The translations under genes and the position numbers were made by a program. A stretch of 64,000 nucleotides of DNA from Diplodia intermedia (taxonomy: Eukaryota; Ascomycota; Dothideomycetes; Botryosphaeriales; Botryosphaeriaceae): the NCBI GenBank assembly GCA_021495925.1, contig JAKEKT010000012.1, forward strand, positions 372,001 through 436,000, given 5' to 3'. Numbering within the stretch: the first letter of the stretch is position 1; each line of letters opens with the position of its first letter. The notes under the pieces were generated by a model, which saw only the letters and a list, made by a program, of their open reading frames with translations, searched no databases and was not told the DNA's origin. This document shows, in pieces, positions 36,101-47,718 of this stretch.

Positions 36101-39100
36101 TTGAACATTGAGCCTTGGAATGTCATGGACAGTGCATTAGCCAGGGTGAGGACCACAACAAGGGCCTTTGCAAATCGCGTGCCATTGGCGGCGACCTCGG
36201 CATCAACGTCCGCACCGGCGTTCCTGCTGGTGAAGACCGCAAGATAAGCAGACTGGCGCTCATTGCGCATGAAAGGCTCCAGCTCGTCGCAAGCAGCTTG
36301 GAACCGCCTAATTAGAGAAGGTAATGCAAGGTGAGGCTTCTGCTCGACGATCATTTGAATGACGCGGCTGAACTCCTCTCCGACAGCGAAGTACTCGTTG
36401 AAGTTGTACGGTAGGCATGGCAGAGTCCCGAAGTCAAGGATGAACTCAAGGCCGCCTTCCTCGATGAATGCCGAGCAAAGGGATTCGTTGATGAAGAAGC
36501 CTTCCAAGAACTTGCACGCCGCGGTGATAAATTGAGTGGTGGTAGGCCCGTCCTTAGGATCCTCTTGCTCTACAACATCATCTATGGAGACGTCGGTATT
36601 CGGAGCCTGTGCAGAAGCTGCCGAAATGTCAACATCAGTCATTTCCACGTCATCCCCTTGGTTTGAAGACTGCTGGTGGCGGTTGCCCTCCTTTCCCCAG
36701 AGAGCCTTACGACCTCCGGAGACGAGGATTTTACCATCACCACTTTCAACCCAGAGCTTGGAGCCGACACCTTTATGCTGTGCCCTCTCAAAGCAGAGCT
36801 TACCAACCCTTGCAACCATATTCTTGACCGAAGCAAGAATAGCTTGCTTGAGCGGAGGGTGGTGGCGAACGAGCTCATCGAATGAAGAGCCCAACGTCTG
36901 TGTCGTTTCCGAGTCTACCTCGATCGCTTTCACATGTGCAGGACTGGTGAAGACTTCAAAAAAGCTCTCAAGGGCGGTAGAATTCTTAAAGAGGTTCAGA
37001 CCAGCCTCAGTCAGGCAGATGGCGCCAAAAGCAGGAGGAACCGAAGCGATTGCCTCGGCAACTGGGAGGATGCCAGTGGTTGCAGGCTTCGAGTCTTTAT
37101 CTGCCGGAGGCTCCTCTTTGGTAATGGGAGCATCGGACTGCGAGGGCGTCTCAGTAACATTCTCGGTGGTCGCCTCGACGGCTTTTTCTTCAATCGTCCT
37201 CTGCGTGACAGTCTCCAAGAACGTCTTGCTTAGTCCAGCTTCGGCGATAATGGCGTAGCTCGTAGGTTCGTGGTGGATGAAGTTCGCCAGGATGTTGACA
37301 GTCATACTCCAAACGGTACTTCCGAAGACGGGAGCCTCCGCCAAGACGGTGCGGAGGCCTGCCAAAAGACGCGGAGAGTCCATCAAATTCCGAAGTAGAC
37401 GATCAATGCCACCACCCCCGTGAGTCATCATGTGACTGATGAACTTGAAGAGCCAGCGAAGGGTCTGCTGGGGGTAGTACGCGATCTTGTAATCCGTGTG
37501 TTGAGTCTTGTATTGCTCGGGCATGCCTTCGCCACGCTCGGCCCGTGCGAAAGCGCTCTCAACCTCATGTCCAGCAAGATCAGCGATAGCATCGAGCCCC
37601 TTGGCCTGCACAAAGGCCTGGAAAGCGTCGCGCAGGTTAAATGCAAAAGTGTCCAGGAAGCTCAAGACGCGAGAGTAGTAGCGCTCGGACCTCTGGGTGC
37701 GGAGAGTGAGCACTTCTACGAAGATATCGAACAATCCTGCAGCAACCATGCTCTCACCCATACGGTTGACCTGTCCTGGAATGCTGGTGAGCAAAGTGAA
37801 CAAGGATTCTCGCCACTCGTCGTCTTCGAGAGAATCCCCGGGTCCGTCATCGCGCGTAAGTTCAGCGACTGCCTTGCGGGCTACGTAGAAGAGAACGCCG
37901 TGGTTGACGTTGAGACTCAGCGCGGAAGTCAGATCAGCGCCCTTGTTCTTGTGCTTGGTAAGGGCTTCCAAAGCACACAAGGCGGTGGTCTGGAGCTCTC
38001 TAGATGCACCTAGCTGACCATCTGCAGGGGGATGAATCAGCTCGGCGAGTTGGTAGGCAAGCTGAAGCGGGCGGGGCTCATCAGCATCCGGCTGCCCAAT
38101 CTTTTGGTGGAATGTCGTCTCAGGGTGGACATAGGCTAAGTTGGCAATAGCAAGCAACCGGATGGCCACGATGTTCTCTCGTGCCGCTCTATCGGACACA
38201 AGGGATTGGGCAACCCGGACGCGGTGAAGAAGCTCGTAGCGTGTTTCTTCGGGCACGTCTTGAGCATAGCTCCTCATGACTTCGTAGCACGGCTGAGAAG
38301 AGATCTCGCGGTAGGGAACCTCCAAGAACTTTGGACCAGCAGGACGGGATCCATCGTGCTGAGCGTTGGGTGTCACGGGAGTGCGTGGCGACTGCTCGGT
38401 CGGTGCAGCGCGGTTTTGCCTAGGCGTGGCATTGGGACCCAGCGTAGAACGACGTACGGGAGTCGGGGTACTCGGTGCCCCACCGGGACTAGCAAATGGC
38501 TCAGGCGGGGCGGGCTTGCCGGCCTCGTCCTTTGTAGTGTCGTAGTAGGACAAGAAGACGCTGCCCCACTCTTCACGGGAAGCAGGCGGAATCTCTTCGA
38601 ACTTGACCTTGCCCACCAGATCCGCCACCTGCACCTTGTCTGACGGTGCATCAGTGCTCGGGCTGAGAGTGAGCTTATCCTTGCCCTTACCGGATGCTGG
38701 CGAGGAGCCCTTTACGAAAGGTAACGCGATCTTGAGAAGGTTATCGAGATTGATGTTGTAGTGGCTGATGAGAAGGCTGTTCTGCACGGTGCTGCTGGAG
38801 CCCATGCGCACACGCGAGGTATGGTAGCGTTGGGCAAGCCTGAGGGTGAGACGCAAAGTCGTCCTCAACAGCGGAATTGAGGTAGTGTTAAGAAGCTTGC
38901 TGAGATGCTCACTGCTAGCGTACAGGCTGCGGTTCCCACAATTTTCCAGTAACAACTTGGTGAATCTCAGGATATCCTCAAGGAGCTCCTGATCGCCCTC
39001 TGCAGTGTAGCCAGCGGCATCGAGATCGGCAGCGCCGGGCAGCGACTCAGATGACTGCTTGCCCTCCTCCGCATCGCCCTTCAGCAGTAGACGCCTGCCG

Positions 39101-39416
39101 AAGGGCTGGGCTTGAGGGCCACTAACCAGGGCATACTCCTCAACGAATAGCTCGAGCACGCGGTCGAAACGGTTCAGCACGGGTATCCAGTGATACAGGT
39201 CGCCACGAGGGAAGGGCCATCGCCGGGGGAAGGTGCTCAGGTGAGCGGGTATCTTGTGAAGCGGAAGCGCAAGCGTCTCCTTGATGAAGTCCGCAATGTA
39301 CGGAGACTGCAATCAATTCGTATCAGCAAAGGTTTGCCACAACTCGGATTGCAAGCGGAGTGACATACCAGAGTCGCGTCATGCTTGGAAGTTGCGACCT
39401 TTTTTATCCTCCCCAT
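27198..39416 (-). CDS. TOM1: Giant HECT-type E3 ubiquitin ligase (TOM1/HUWE1 family)
   Basis: Ubiquitin-protein ligase related to yeast Tom1 and human HUWE1, which act in mRNA export, histone and ribosomal protein turnover and stress responses. Exons 39416-39369, 39306-31419 (7,888 bp without interruption), 31369-27198; 4,035 aa, frame intact. The first exon encodes the 16 residues MGRIKKVATSKHDATL and joins SPYIADFIKETLALPLHKIPAHLSTFPRR-type sequence, the family start. N-terminal DUF908/DUF913 alpha-solenoid regions follow. A long Asp/Glu-rich stretch lies at about 2350-2570 and a His-rich loop near 2618. Downstream come ubiquitin-binding-like LPEDLREEV and LPEDIRDEL motifs (about 30480 and 30350). 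The HECT domain occupies the last ~340 residues, with catalytic Cys in SSHTCFNQLDLPEY (about C4002) and terminal EYFGFA. Exon 2-3 joining is phase 1 and gives RHL-V-PAYRAHR. Confidence 0.95.
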
Positions 39417-40571
39417 CTTCGCAACCACAGCCTGGAAGGCAGACCTTCCCACACCCAGATGTTGCTATCCAGCTCACACAGCTCCAAGCCTCACTCTGCA
39501 GCGGTTCGGGGTGATCGGCTGCGATGGGGTGGTCGGCAGCGGGCTTATGGGGTGGGCTTGGCGGGTGTCGCGGTGATGAAAGGTAGCGTGAGGCGCGAGC
39601 GGAAGAGCGGCCGGTGGCGGCGCAACTGCAGTCAAAATCGCGGGCGCGCGTGCCTGAAGCTGAAAGGTGGCGTAGTGGGTCGGCAGCAGCGACGGTCGGG
39701 GCAAATAGGCGGCGGTTGAGCGAAAAGGCGCGAGATTGTGTCAGTCGGAAGCGCAGGGCAAAGGTTCCAGCGGAAAGAGGAGCGGTGCAGGCGTCCTCTC
39801 GCGTTGGGCTTTGCGTCTGGGTCGCGGGCCTTGTCAAGCAGTGCGCAGGGCAGCCCGTGCCGATGGCGGAGGGTGATGAAGAGGGAGTGGCGGGGAGGCG
39901 GGTGCTGAGGAAGTTGGGCTGGTTGTCTGCGTCTTCGCCGTGAGGTAGGCGGTAGCAAACCTAACGTCACCGACAGGCTTACTCAGTTTGAAATGTGGGC
40001 ACTCGGACCACCACGCAGAGCAGCTTTGCGGTACACCTGCAGTCGTTGAAGCCCCGATCGGCCCTGGGGAGAAAATTCTAGCATTGCGCGACCACGGTTG
40101 CAAGGGCTGCACGAGTCTCGGATCTCTCTTGGGCGTGCATGCTGGCTGAGTCCAGTTTATCCGCATCCAGCACGAGCAGCGCAGAGCCACCAGCAAGCAA
40201 CTACCTTTAACGGCACTGATACGTGCATACACAAGCTACGTGGGCTTTGGATGCCCCTCGGCTACCATGGTCACCGGGAAATTCTGACGAAGGCAGCACT
40301 AATCATCCGCCGCGAGGCACCACAGTGCCGTCACGGCGCGCATGGCATTTGCGAAAGCTAGTGGGCGTCGCGACGCGTGCAAGGCGCCAGCCGCCCGTCG
40401 CGCCCGGAAAGACGCCAGCGCCAGGCCCGCCGAGCGCGTCGCCTGGAGGTGCGGCACAAGGCGGCTTGAGCCTGCACCATCCCCGCGCCCTTCGGCCGTC
40501 GCACGCGGCGGGCTGTGGTTGGAGACGAGCACCAAAGGTCCAAGGTCCCTCCTTCCCAACGTTCCCAACGC
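39417..40571. other. Upstream region of TOM1
   Basis: Contains the TOM1 promoter and the 3' flank of the BLOC1S1-like gene. GC-rich; the overlapping frames on both strands have no family resemblance. No gene supported. Confidence 0.55.
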
Positions 40572-40958
40572 TTAACCCCGCCTCCATCCATTTGTCCCGC
40601 TCGCGTTTCCCTGATCGGCTTCGCCCTCGGCCAGCCGGAGCGTTTCTTCCACCACCAGTAGGTCGCGTTCGATCATCTCGGTCCAGTTCTGGAGGTCGCC
40701 CATCTCGTTGAGCTTCTTGACGTTCTGGTCCGCCATCTTCTGCCATTTGTCACCGTCCTTGGCCAGCGCCGCCGTTTGCTTGGCCAGTTCCTTCTCCTGT
40801 TTCTCGATGGCCGCTGCGTTTGCGTGGATGTCCGCTGCGCGCTGCCGCATCTCGGCGTTCATCGATCCGCCGACCGAGGACAGAGAGGCTGTGACGGCGG
40901 CGCGCGCTTCGGCAACGCGCTGCTCGTCTGGTGTCTGAGACGGTGATTGCGAGGACAT
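40572..40958 (-). CDS. BLOC1S1: BLOC-1 subunit 1-like (BLOC1S1/GCN5L1 family)
   Basis: Small coiled-coil protein of the BLOC-1 complex, which in other eukaryotes acts in endosome-to-lysosome sorting (yeast counterpart Bls1). Single exon, 128 aa, about the family length. The family core is clear: HANAAAIEKQEKELAKQTAALAKDGDKWQKM, then LNEMGDLQNWTEMIERDLLVVEETLR, matching the conserved IGDVENWA-x-IE-x-D segment of BLOC1S1. ATG 40958 (MSSQSPSQTPDEQR) is chosen because the in-frame extension up to 41174 does not look like the family. It lies on the same strand as TOM1, head-to-tail, 1.15 kb upstream of it. Confidence 0.88.
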   Translation of the reverse strand: MSSQSPSQTPDEQRVAEARAAVTASLSSVGGSMNAEMRQRAADIHANAAAIEKQEKELAKQTAALAKDGDKWQKMADQNVKKLNEMGDLQNWTEMIERDLLVVEETLRLAEGEADQGNASGTNGWRRG

Positions 40959-42002
40959 TTTGGTGGTCGAGGCAACTGCGAGCTGCGTGAACGGGAGGGG
41001 CTTTACCGAAAACTGCGCAAAGCAAACGAGCATAAGATAAGAGTCGTTGGAGGCGGCGCAGCGCATATATGCGCCATCCGCGATCATCTGACTAGGCTGC
41101 ATAAGCGCTCCCGTTCGTCGAGCTCCCGGACGACGGAGGGGCTGCCCGCACAGCACTACTGCCGCTTTGGGCAAAGTAGAGGCGGATCATGGGCTTCGAC
41201 AGCGCCTTCGCCAGATCCCCCAGATTTGCAGATACGCAGATGATTGCTAACCGTAGCAAGCCTCTGGACGCCGTTTCCCCACCCACCCCTTTGAAGTTTA
41301 TTCGGCCAGCTGTGAAAGCAAAGGCCGTGATCGGGCGGCGCTACGGTAGAGCTCTCGAAGCTAACCTGGAGAAGAAACACCTTAGCGACAATGCTGGGGA
41401 TTTGGGACGCGGCTGATCGGAACTAGGCTTTCGCTAGCGACTGAACTCTGGCAAAAGCATTCGGGGCGAACTGACATGTATTTGGAGACTTTCATAGGTA
41501 TCACGTGTAGATGACCTAACCGGCGGCAGATTAGCCGGCTCGGGCATCTGTAACATCATCACCTCCACTCTGCTTCAGAGAGCCGCCCAAGCTCGGCCGG
41601 CCATTCCATTTCAGACACGGAGCGCGAACGCGCGCTGCCCGTTTCTCCCACTAGCTATTGACGATAGCCAATGGGCGAACCTCCTGCCGTTTGTGTGGTG
41701 TTGACTTCACCACGCCGAGCAGAACTAATTCATGGTAGCTCAATGTGATGTTGGCTATTTTCCGTGCATCACATCATAGACTCGAGATCCTCTTCTCCAT
41801 CGGATAATACCTGCGATCGATATGCGACGGCAACGTCATGTTTGCTCAGGGACTGCGAAGTCGGTAAACACAGCTGTTTCAAGGTTCGATTAACGACGTG
41901 TTTCATCCAAATTTCCCCGGATTTTCTGCGCAAGCGGCTGCGTGCTTGTGCCGTTTGCTGTGGGTCTTTGGCACTTAATATCACCCCCCGGTTGACACTT
42001 GT

Positions 42003-42009
42003 TTTAGCC
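42003..42009 (-). promoter_or_regulatory. Possible XlnR/Xyr1 site upstream of the mannanase
   Basis: TTTAGCC on the plus strand, i.e. GGCTAAA on the minus strand, 284 bp upstream of the mannanase ATG. It matches the core bound by the fungal hemicellulase activator XlnR. A single short match, so only suggestive. Confidence 0.35.
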
Positions 42010-42218
42010 CATCTAGCGGCGTTTCTGTCCCGCGATGCCGTCGTACAAGAAGTCCGTCCGGGGATCCACCAACCCTTTTGTTTCGTGCACGACACAAGAC
42101 TTGCGCTACATCTTGGAAAACACGGACCCAGGAAGCCCGTGAAGCCCACTGCGCCGGTCGCAAAACAGTTCTCCTCGTTCTTTTTCTGGGCAATTGCCAC
42201 CTACGATCACTCTTCCAC

Positions 42219-42226
42219 TATATATT
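42219..42226 (+). promoter_or_regulatory. TATA box of the mannanase gene
   Basis: TATATATT, 67-74 bp upstream of the ATG at 42293, consistent with a highly inducible secreted-enzyme gene. Confidence 0.6.
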
Positions 42227-42292
42227 CCCCAAAGCTGCAGACAGCAACTTTATTCACTTACCTCCATTCCTTCCTTTTACAATCCAGCCAAA

Positions 42293-43625
42293 ATGAAGTT
42301 CTCGACCGTTCTTGGTGTGGCGGCTGCCACCTCTCTCGCTGCTGCCAGCCCGGTGATGAGAAGGGCCTCCAACTCTACGTTTGCCAAGGTCGATGGTTTG
42401 CTATTCAACATCGACGGCGTGACCCAATACTACGCCGGTACTAACGCATACTGGCTCGCCTTCACTACTGGAAACGATGACATCGACACGGCGCTCGATC
42501 GCCTGAAGGAGGCGGGCCTCAAGATCCTTCGCATCTGGGGCTTCAACGATGTCAACACCGTTCCCACCGATGGTAGGTTGCCCGAACATAAGCAATTGCA
42601 GAAACAATGCTAACCACTATCTATAGGAACTGTCTGGTTCCAGTCCTTCGTCGATGGCCAGGATCCAGTCATCAACACTGGTGCTGATGGCCTTCAGCGT
42701 CTTGACTACGTCGTCAAATCTGCCGAGCAGCGCGGCATCAAGCTCGTGATCAACTTCGTCAACAACTGGACGGATTATGGCGGCATGGCTGCCTACATGA
42801 AGCGCTTTGGCGGTTCGGAGAACCCAGAGTGGTACGCCAACGCGGACATCCAAGCTCAGTACAAGAAGTACATCAAGACGGTTGTTTCTCGCTACTCCAA
42901 CTCGTCGGCTGTGTTTTCTTGGGAGCTGGCCAACGAGCCCCGCTGCAACGGCTGCAACACCGTGAGTATCCCGGCCCTGGCCAATATCAGCTTTTATGAC
43001 TGACACATCTCAGACCGTCCTCTACGATTGGGCAAAGGAGACCAGCGCTTACATCAAGAGTCTCGATCCCAACCACATGGTTACCATTGGTGACGAAGGA
43101 TTCGGAGTCTCGGGAGGTGACGGCAGCTATCCTTACACGGTAGGATTCTTCCATGGCTCCCCACGGATAAAAGCTGACAAAGAAACAGCAAGGCGAGGGC
43201 AATGACTACAACAAGAACCTCGAGATCGATACTCTTGACTATGGTACCTTCCACTTGTACCCTGACTCCTGTAAGTTCCCCTCTTCGAAGGTTCTAGCCA
43301 GTTATCCGTGCTGACCGCTCTTCCAGGGGGCCAAAGCAATGACCCGTTCGGCTCCGAATGGGTGGAGGCCCACGGCAAGGCCTGCGTCGCTGCTGGCAAG
43401 CCCTGTGTCTTTGAGGAATACGGTGTGCAAAGCGACAAGTGCAATGTGGAGGGCAAATGGCAAACGACGGCCCTCAACACCGACGGCGTCGCGGCCGACC
43501 ACTTCTGGGACTTCGGCACGACGCTCAGTTGGGGCAAGACTAACGACGATGGCAACACCATCTTCACGAACACGTCTGACTGGACATGCCTGGTCACGAA
43601 CCACGTTGCCCAGATTAACAGCTAG
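42293..43625 (+). CDS. Secreted endo-1,4-beta-mannanase, GH5 (subfamily 7 type)
   Basis: Hydrolyses internal beta-1,4-mannosidic bonds of plant mannans. Five exons: 42293-42572, 42627-42961, 43014-43139, 43189-43270, 43327-43625; 373 aa, frame intact with canonical splice sites. The signal peptide is MKFSTVLGVAAATSLAAAS, followed by a probable dibasic processing site (MRR). The catalytic domain starts at FNIDGVTQYYAGTNAYWL. The acid/base is E197 in ELANEPRC, and the nucleophile is E305, the second Glu of FEEYG. A cluster of Asn sequons suggests glycosylation. There is no CBM1, unlike some fungal mannanases. The next gene downstream, same strand, is an AA9 LPMO, which also acts on plant cell walls. 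Confidence 0.95.
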
Positions 43626-44500
43626 AGTGGGTAGAAAGCGTACCCAGCCTCCGTTCTCGGATTCTTGTCTATACTTTTTTGTAGAACATATCGAATATGA
43701 CGATTTTGTCTTGTGATCTTTGCTCGAACACGACGGCATTGTGAGCCAGTTCCCGAAGGCTGAGTTAGTCGGGTTTATCCATTTACCTTCTGATTGGTCG
43801 AGCCGCTACTATTGGGGGCAGCAGTGGAAAACTCGGCCGCAGGCCCTCCGAAATACAGGCCCGTCGTGCCGCGTCAAATTAACAGGGGGGCGGGCATGTG
43901 GAGAAACATCCAAGCGGATCTGTTTCGCGGCCGTCTTGAGGCTCGGCTGCGCGTTTGGAAACCTCATTGGCCAGCCGGGGCACAAAACGTCGCAAAGACC
44001 ACCGTTGGCCCGCCAAGCCGTTTCGACTTTAAGCACCTCCCATGCCAACATCATGCGCTCTTGCATCTCGAAGCGCCCAAAGGGGCCGCCGATCGAGGAA
44101 CAGCTGTGTTACATGGCTTCGGCTATAGCCTGCACCAGTGAAAAGCGGAAACAAGCAACCGCCCTTGGCAGTCTCGAGCCGCTGTGCCAGATGAAAGACG
44201 GCAAAAAGTGCCAACCGTGCTGCCCGCCCTTTCATCCCGGGGCCGATGGACGATGATCCCTCGGAATGCCGGCCGATAGAATGCATAGCGGTGTTTGGAG
44301 TCTCACGACTTTGCCTGGGTGGCTGCATCCTCTATAAGAGCCTTGAGCCGCCGTCAAGGATCCTTTCCTCTTCACTGCACATCAGTCGCTGCGCATCCTT
44401 ACCTTCTTCAGTCCTTCGCTGGTCGAAACAACCCAACGTTCGCTTATTTACCATTCTTGACCATATTCCCAAACAAGCTTCAAACCATACCACCGCCATC
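43626..44500. promoter_or_regulatory. Intergenic region and promoter of the AA9 LPMO
   Basis: Includes TATAAG at 44333-44338, 163 bp before the ATG, and two CCGGGG matches to the CreA (SYGGRG) consensus at 43975-43980 and 44237-44242. These fit a glucose-repressed gene, but such short motifs are frequent. No other gene seen. Confidence 0.45.
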
Positions 44501-45378
44501 ATGAAGGGTTTCCTCGCTGTTCTTGCCACCGCCTCGGTCGTCTCTGCCCACGCCACCTTCCAGGAGATGTGGGTTGGCACCGAGGACAAGGAGGGCACCT
44601 GTATCCGCCTTCCTCAGAGCAACAGCCCCGTCCAGGATGTCACTTCCAACGACATGCGCTGCAACGCCAGCCCTAGCGATGCCAGCACCACCTGCTCCGT
44701 TGCTGGTAAGTCGAACCCGCTACCTTTCCACCCCATCTCTTCAAGGAAAACGAATGAATACTAACGGATATGCGATCCACAGCCGGCGGCTCCCTGACGG
44801 TCGAGATGCACCAGCAGCCCAACGACCGCAGCTGCGACAACGAGGCCATCGGCGGCAACCACTACGGCCCGGTCATGATCTACATGTCCAAGGTCGACGA
44901 CGCGGCCGCCGCCGACGGCTCCAGCGACTGGTTCAAGGTCGCCCAGGACACGTACAACGGCACCGACGCCAGCTGGGGCACCGAGATCCTCAACGCCAAC
45001 TGCGGCAAGCGCGCCTTCACCGGTAAGCCTTCGACCCCCGACCCCCTCCCCCTCTTTCTCTTTCCAAGCTCTTGCAAATCAAAAAAGGGAACATGCCATA
45101 CTGACAACCCGAAACCAACAGTCCCCAAGTCCCTCCCCTCGGGCGACTACCTCGTCCGCGCCGAGGCGCTGGCCCTGCACTCGGCGGGCAGCGAGGGCGG
45201 CGCCCAGTTCTACATGAGCTGCTACCAGGTCACCGTCACCGGCGGCGGCAGCGCCACCCCCAGCCCCACCGTCAAGTTCCCCGGCGCCTACAGTGCCGAC
45301 GACGCCGGCATCCTCATCAACATCTACCAGACCCCGCTGTCGTACGAGGCCCCCGGCCCCGCCGTGTGGAGCGGTTAA
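44501..45378 (+). CDS. AA9 lytic polysaccharide monooxygenase, secreted
   Basis: Copper enzyme that cleaves cellulose and related beta-glucans oxidatively. Three exons: 44501-44705, 44783-45022, 45122-45378; 233 aa. The 16-residue signal peptide ends exactly before H17, which becomes the N-terminal His of the copper brace. The second brace ligand is H95 in GGNHYGPV, and the axial Tyr is Y179 in QFYMSCYQV, with H168 and Q177 in the secondary shell. There is no CBM1 or GPI signal; a short Ser/Pro linker-like patch is followed by a C-terminal extension (VKFPGAYSADDAGILINIY) typical of AA9. It follows the mannanase in tandem with its own promoter. Very GC-rich third positions suggest high expression. 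Confidence 0.95.
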
Positions 45379-47718
45379 AATGAATGTGGCGATGAATGAT
45401 TGCGATGCGATGAAAGAAAGGGTTTTGCGTGGTTCTTTGTAAATACTTTTTTTTTGGGGGGAAGGAAGTGGTGGAAAGGGAGATGTTGGGATGTGGATCA
45501 AAGATAGATGGCATGTGAATGCATGAGTATGTGATGTGAAGAAGTATTTCGTGTGAAGTGTGATGTGAAGTGTGACGTGGGAGGTGATGTTAAGCCAGTA
45601 GCTGGTTGCAATGCGATGATCTTGACGGTGGTTTAAAAACGATGTTCTGATACGGAAGCAAGCGTCAACATTGAGGCCCGAGGAAAAAGACGTCACTGAT
45701 CGAACTCACCTCAGCACGGAATAACTCAGGCATAGAGATTCCCCCGCAATCAGAAGTGATACGAGGAGCTGCAACAGCAATATTGACGCTGAGGTCACCA
45801 CCAAAGGCGCCTCTGCAGCTAAGGTGACCGATGGGCTCTCTACTCGCTGCCCTCGTTTAACAGCATAGTCGTTTTACAAGGAGCCAAAGCAGATATCCGG
45901 ACATGGATGTCAATTAGAAGAATGAGACTGTCACATCAGGCCCTCGACCTCAACCACCAACATCCTTTGAGGTTCTGTGGAACATATGTGATCGTAGAGA
46001 CAAGAAGCACAGAATGAGAAATGAATCGCGGACTGGGGTTCCTACATGCAGACGTTCGGTAGGAGCGGTGATTATGATAATATTGTGTTCTTTAATCTGA
46101 ACCTGCGATCGTGCGGGAAAGCTTTGTGGGCTGCTCCGGAGAAAAGGGGAGCGGGAAAGAAAGGAAAAGGGTCGAAGGGGGCCGGATGGAGGCGGGCGGG
46201 ATGTTTTATGAGTGGAGAGAGGGAGGATGTAAGTTTGGAAAAGGATGTGCGTTGATGAGCGATTGCACCATCGTCGATGTCCACGGGCAATTTTGCTGCC
46301 AATAAACTGACAATCATCGTCATAGGCGACAGCTCTCCTCGGGCGGCACGTGACCGCATCCCAACGGCGATCATCCGGATTTTCATGATGAACCCGACAA
46401 TCGCTGCCGGAGCAGACCAGGAGAGAAGGTCGTTGGAAGATTGCGCGTGGATGGTGGAGACAGCAAGGCCGATGCCGGGCCTCAGCCAAGGGACGCGTGG
46501 GGGCCAGACTTCACCCTGGCGCATCGAGAAGCAGCGAACCAGCCGCGCTCGAGGCCGGCAGCTACACAACCACCACGCGACCAGCCCGGTATAAGTCTCA
46601 ACACCGCTCACCACCACGAGCCGGCTAGGTCTGGGCACGCGATGCGAAGCAACCTTCCTGCCTTGTAGCTGCAGCCCGCGGCCACCCGCCCCACCCCGCC
46701 CGGCACCGCACTCCGCATCTGGCACGGTCTTCCGCACCTGCATCTCCACCCCCGACCCATGCATTCCACGCCAAGCGCCCACGAAAACGGAAGGCCGCGA
46801 GCTGCTCGGCACGCGCCTGCATGACTGGACGCCTTTCGGGACCTGCCATCATCATCACCATGCCTTCAAGCCCGGAGGCTACCCAGTCTTGAGCCTCCGG
46901 GCGGGCCCTGGACGACACGCGAACATCACGCAGCCGGCTGGGCCGCGACGCGCGCGACTCAGCGCTCCTGGGCCGGCCGTTTGAGAGCTCGCCTCGCAAC
47001 TCATGGGCCTGCTCCTGAGCACTTGCCCCAATCTCGGCCTTGCTCCTTATCATCCTGCCGACCTGTCGGTGCCGTATGTATCCGCCCACAGGTGCCGGCC
47101 CGCGACATCTCACGTGGGCAGGCCAGGGAGCACACCCTCCGTAAGGCCGCCTTCTGTGGGCACGTCACTGCCATGGCACCGGCAGACCAGGAACCTGGGT
47201 GGCCCGGCCGACCATTCTGATTCGCGCCCCGTGCCGAGCGCTCTGACGCCTACGCCACCTGCATGGCGTGCCTATCTCCACCGGCTTACCGTGCTCACCA
47301 CGTCCGCAACCAGCTTCAAGCAGTGATGCCGTTACACACATGCAGCACCAGGGTCCCTGATCACCGTCCTAATCCGTCGCCGGCCAGCCTTACCGAGGAC
47401 AAGCTTATCAGAACTCCATCACCACCACCGGCATTGGCCACTGATCGGCTATCAGCACGCGCAATGCATTGCCGATACGACGCTCGAGCCCAAAGGTGCA
47501 CCTTCCCCAACCCGTTAGTCGTCGTCTTCACGACCAGAAGACCAGGATACTCGCGAGGGGCTGTGGGATGCTTGTTTGGACGTTTCTTTCTATTTTCTCT
47601 CCCCATCCCCCGGCGTCTCTCAGGTCCTCGAATGGCTCTTGCTTTCTCGCTACTCCTCCCCTAGGCCTCTCTTCGGCGGCGATCAATGGTCTGATGGTCC
47701 ACTGTCGCATCCTACATC
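45379..47718. other. 2.3-kb region without a supported gene
   Basis: LPMO 3' UTR then mixed sequence. Overlapping frames on both strands (for example minus 46812-46072) are Arg/Pro-rich and resemble no family. No RNA gene recognised. The last ~300 bp before 47719 is pyrimidine-rich and probably the promoter/5' UTR of the next gene. Confidence 0.5.

Larger units (their letters stand above)
40959..42292. other. Divergent promoter region BLOC1S1-like / mannanase
   Basis: 1.3 kb between divergent starts. Contains a GGCTAAA-type site (42003-42009, minus orientation) and a TATA box (42219-42226) for the mannanase. No further gene seen. Confidence 0.6.

Noticed and set aside
46072..46812. 246-codon minus-strand frame
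   Set aside because: Overlaps other frames of similar length; no domain, signal peptide or conserved motif pattern.
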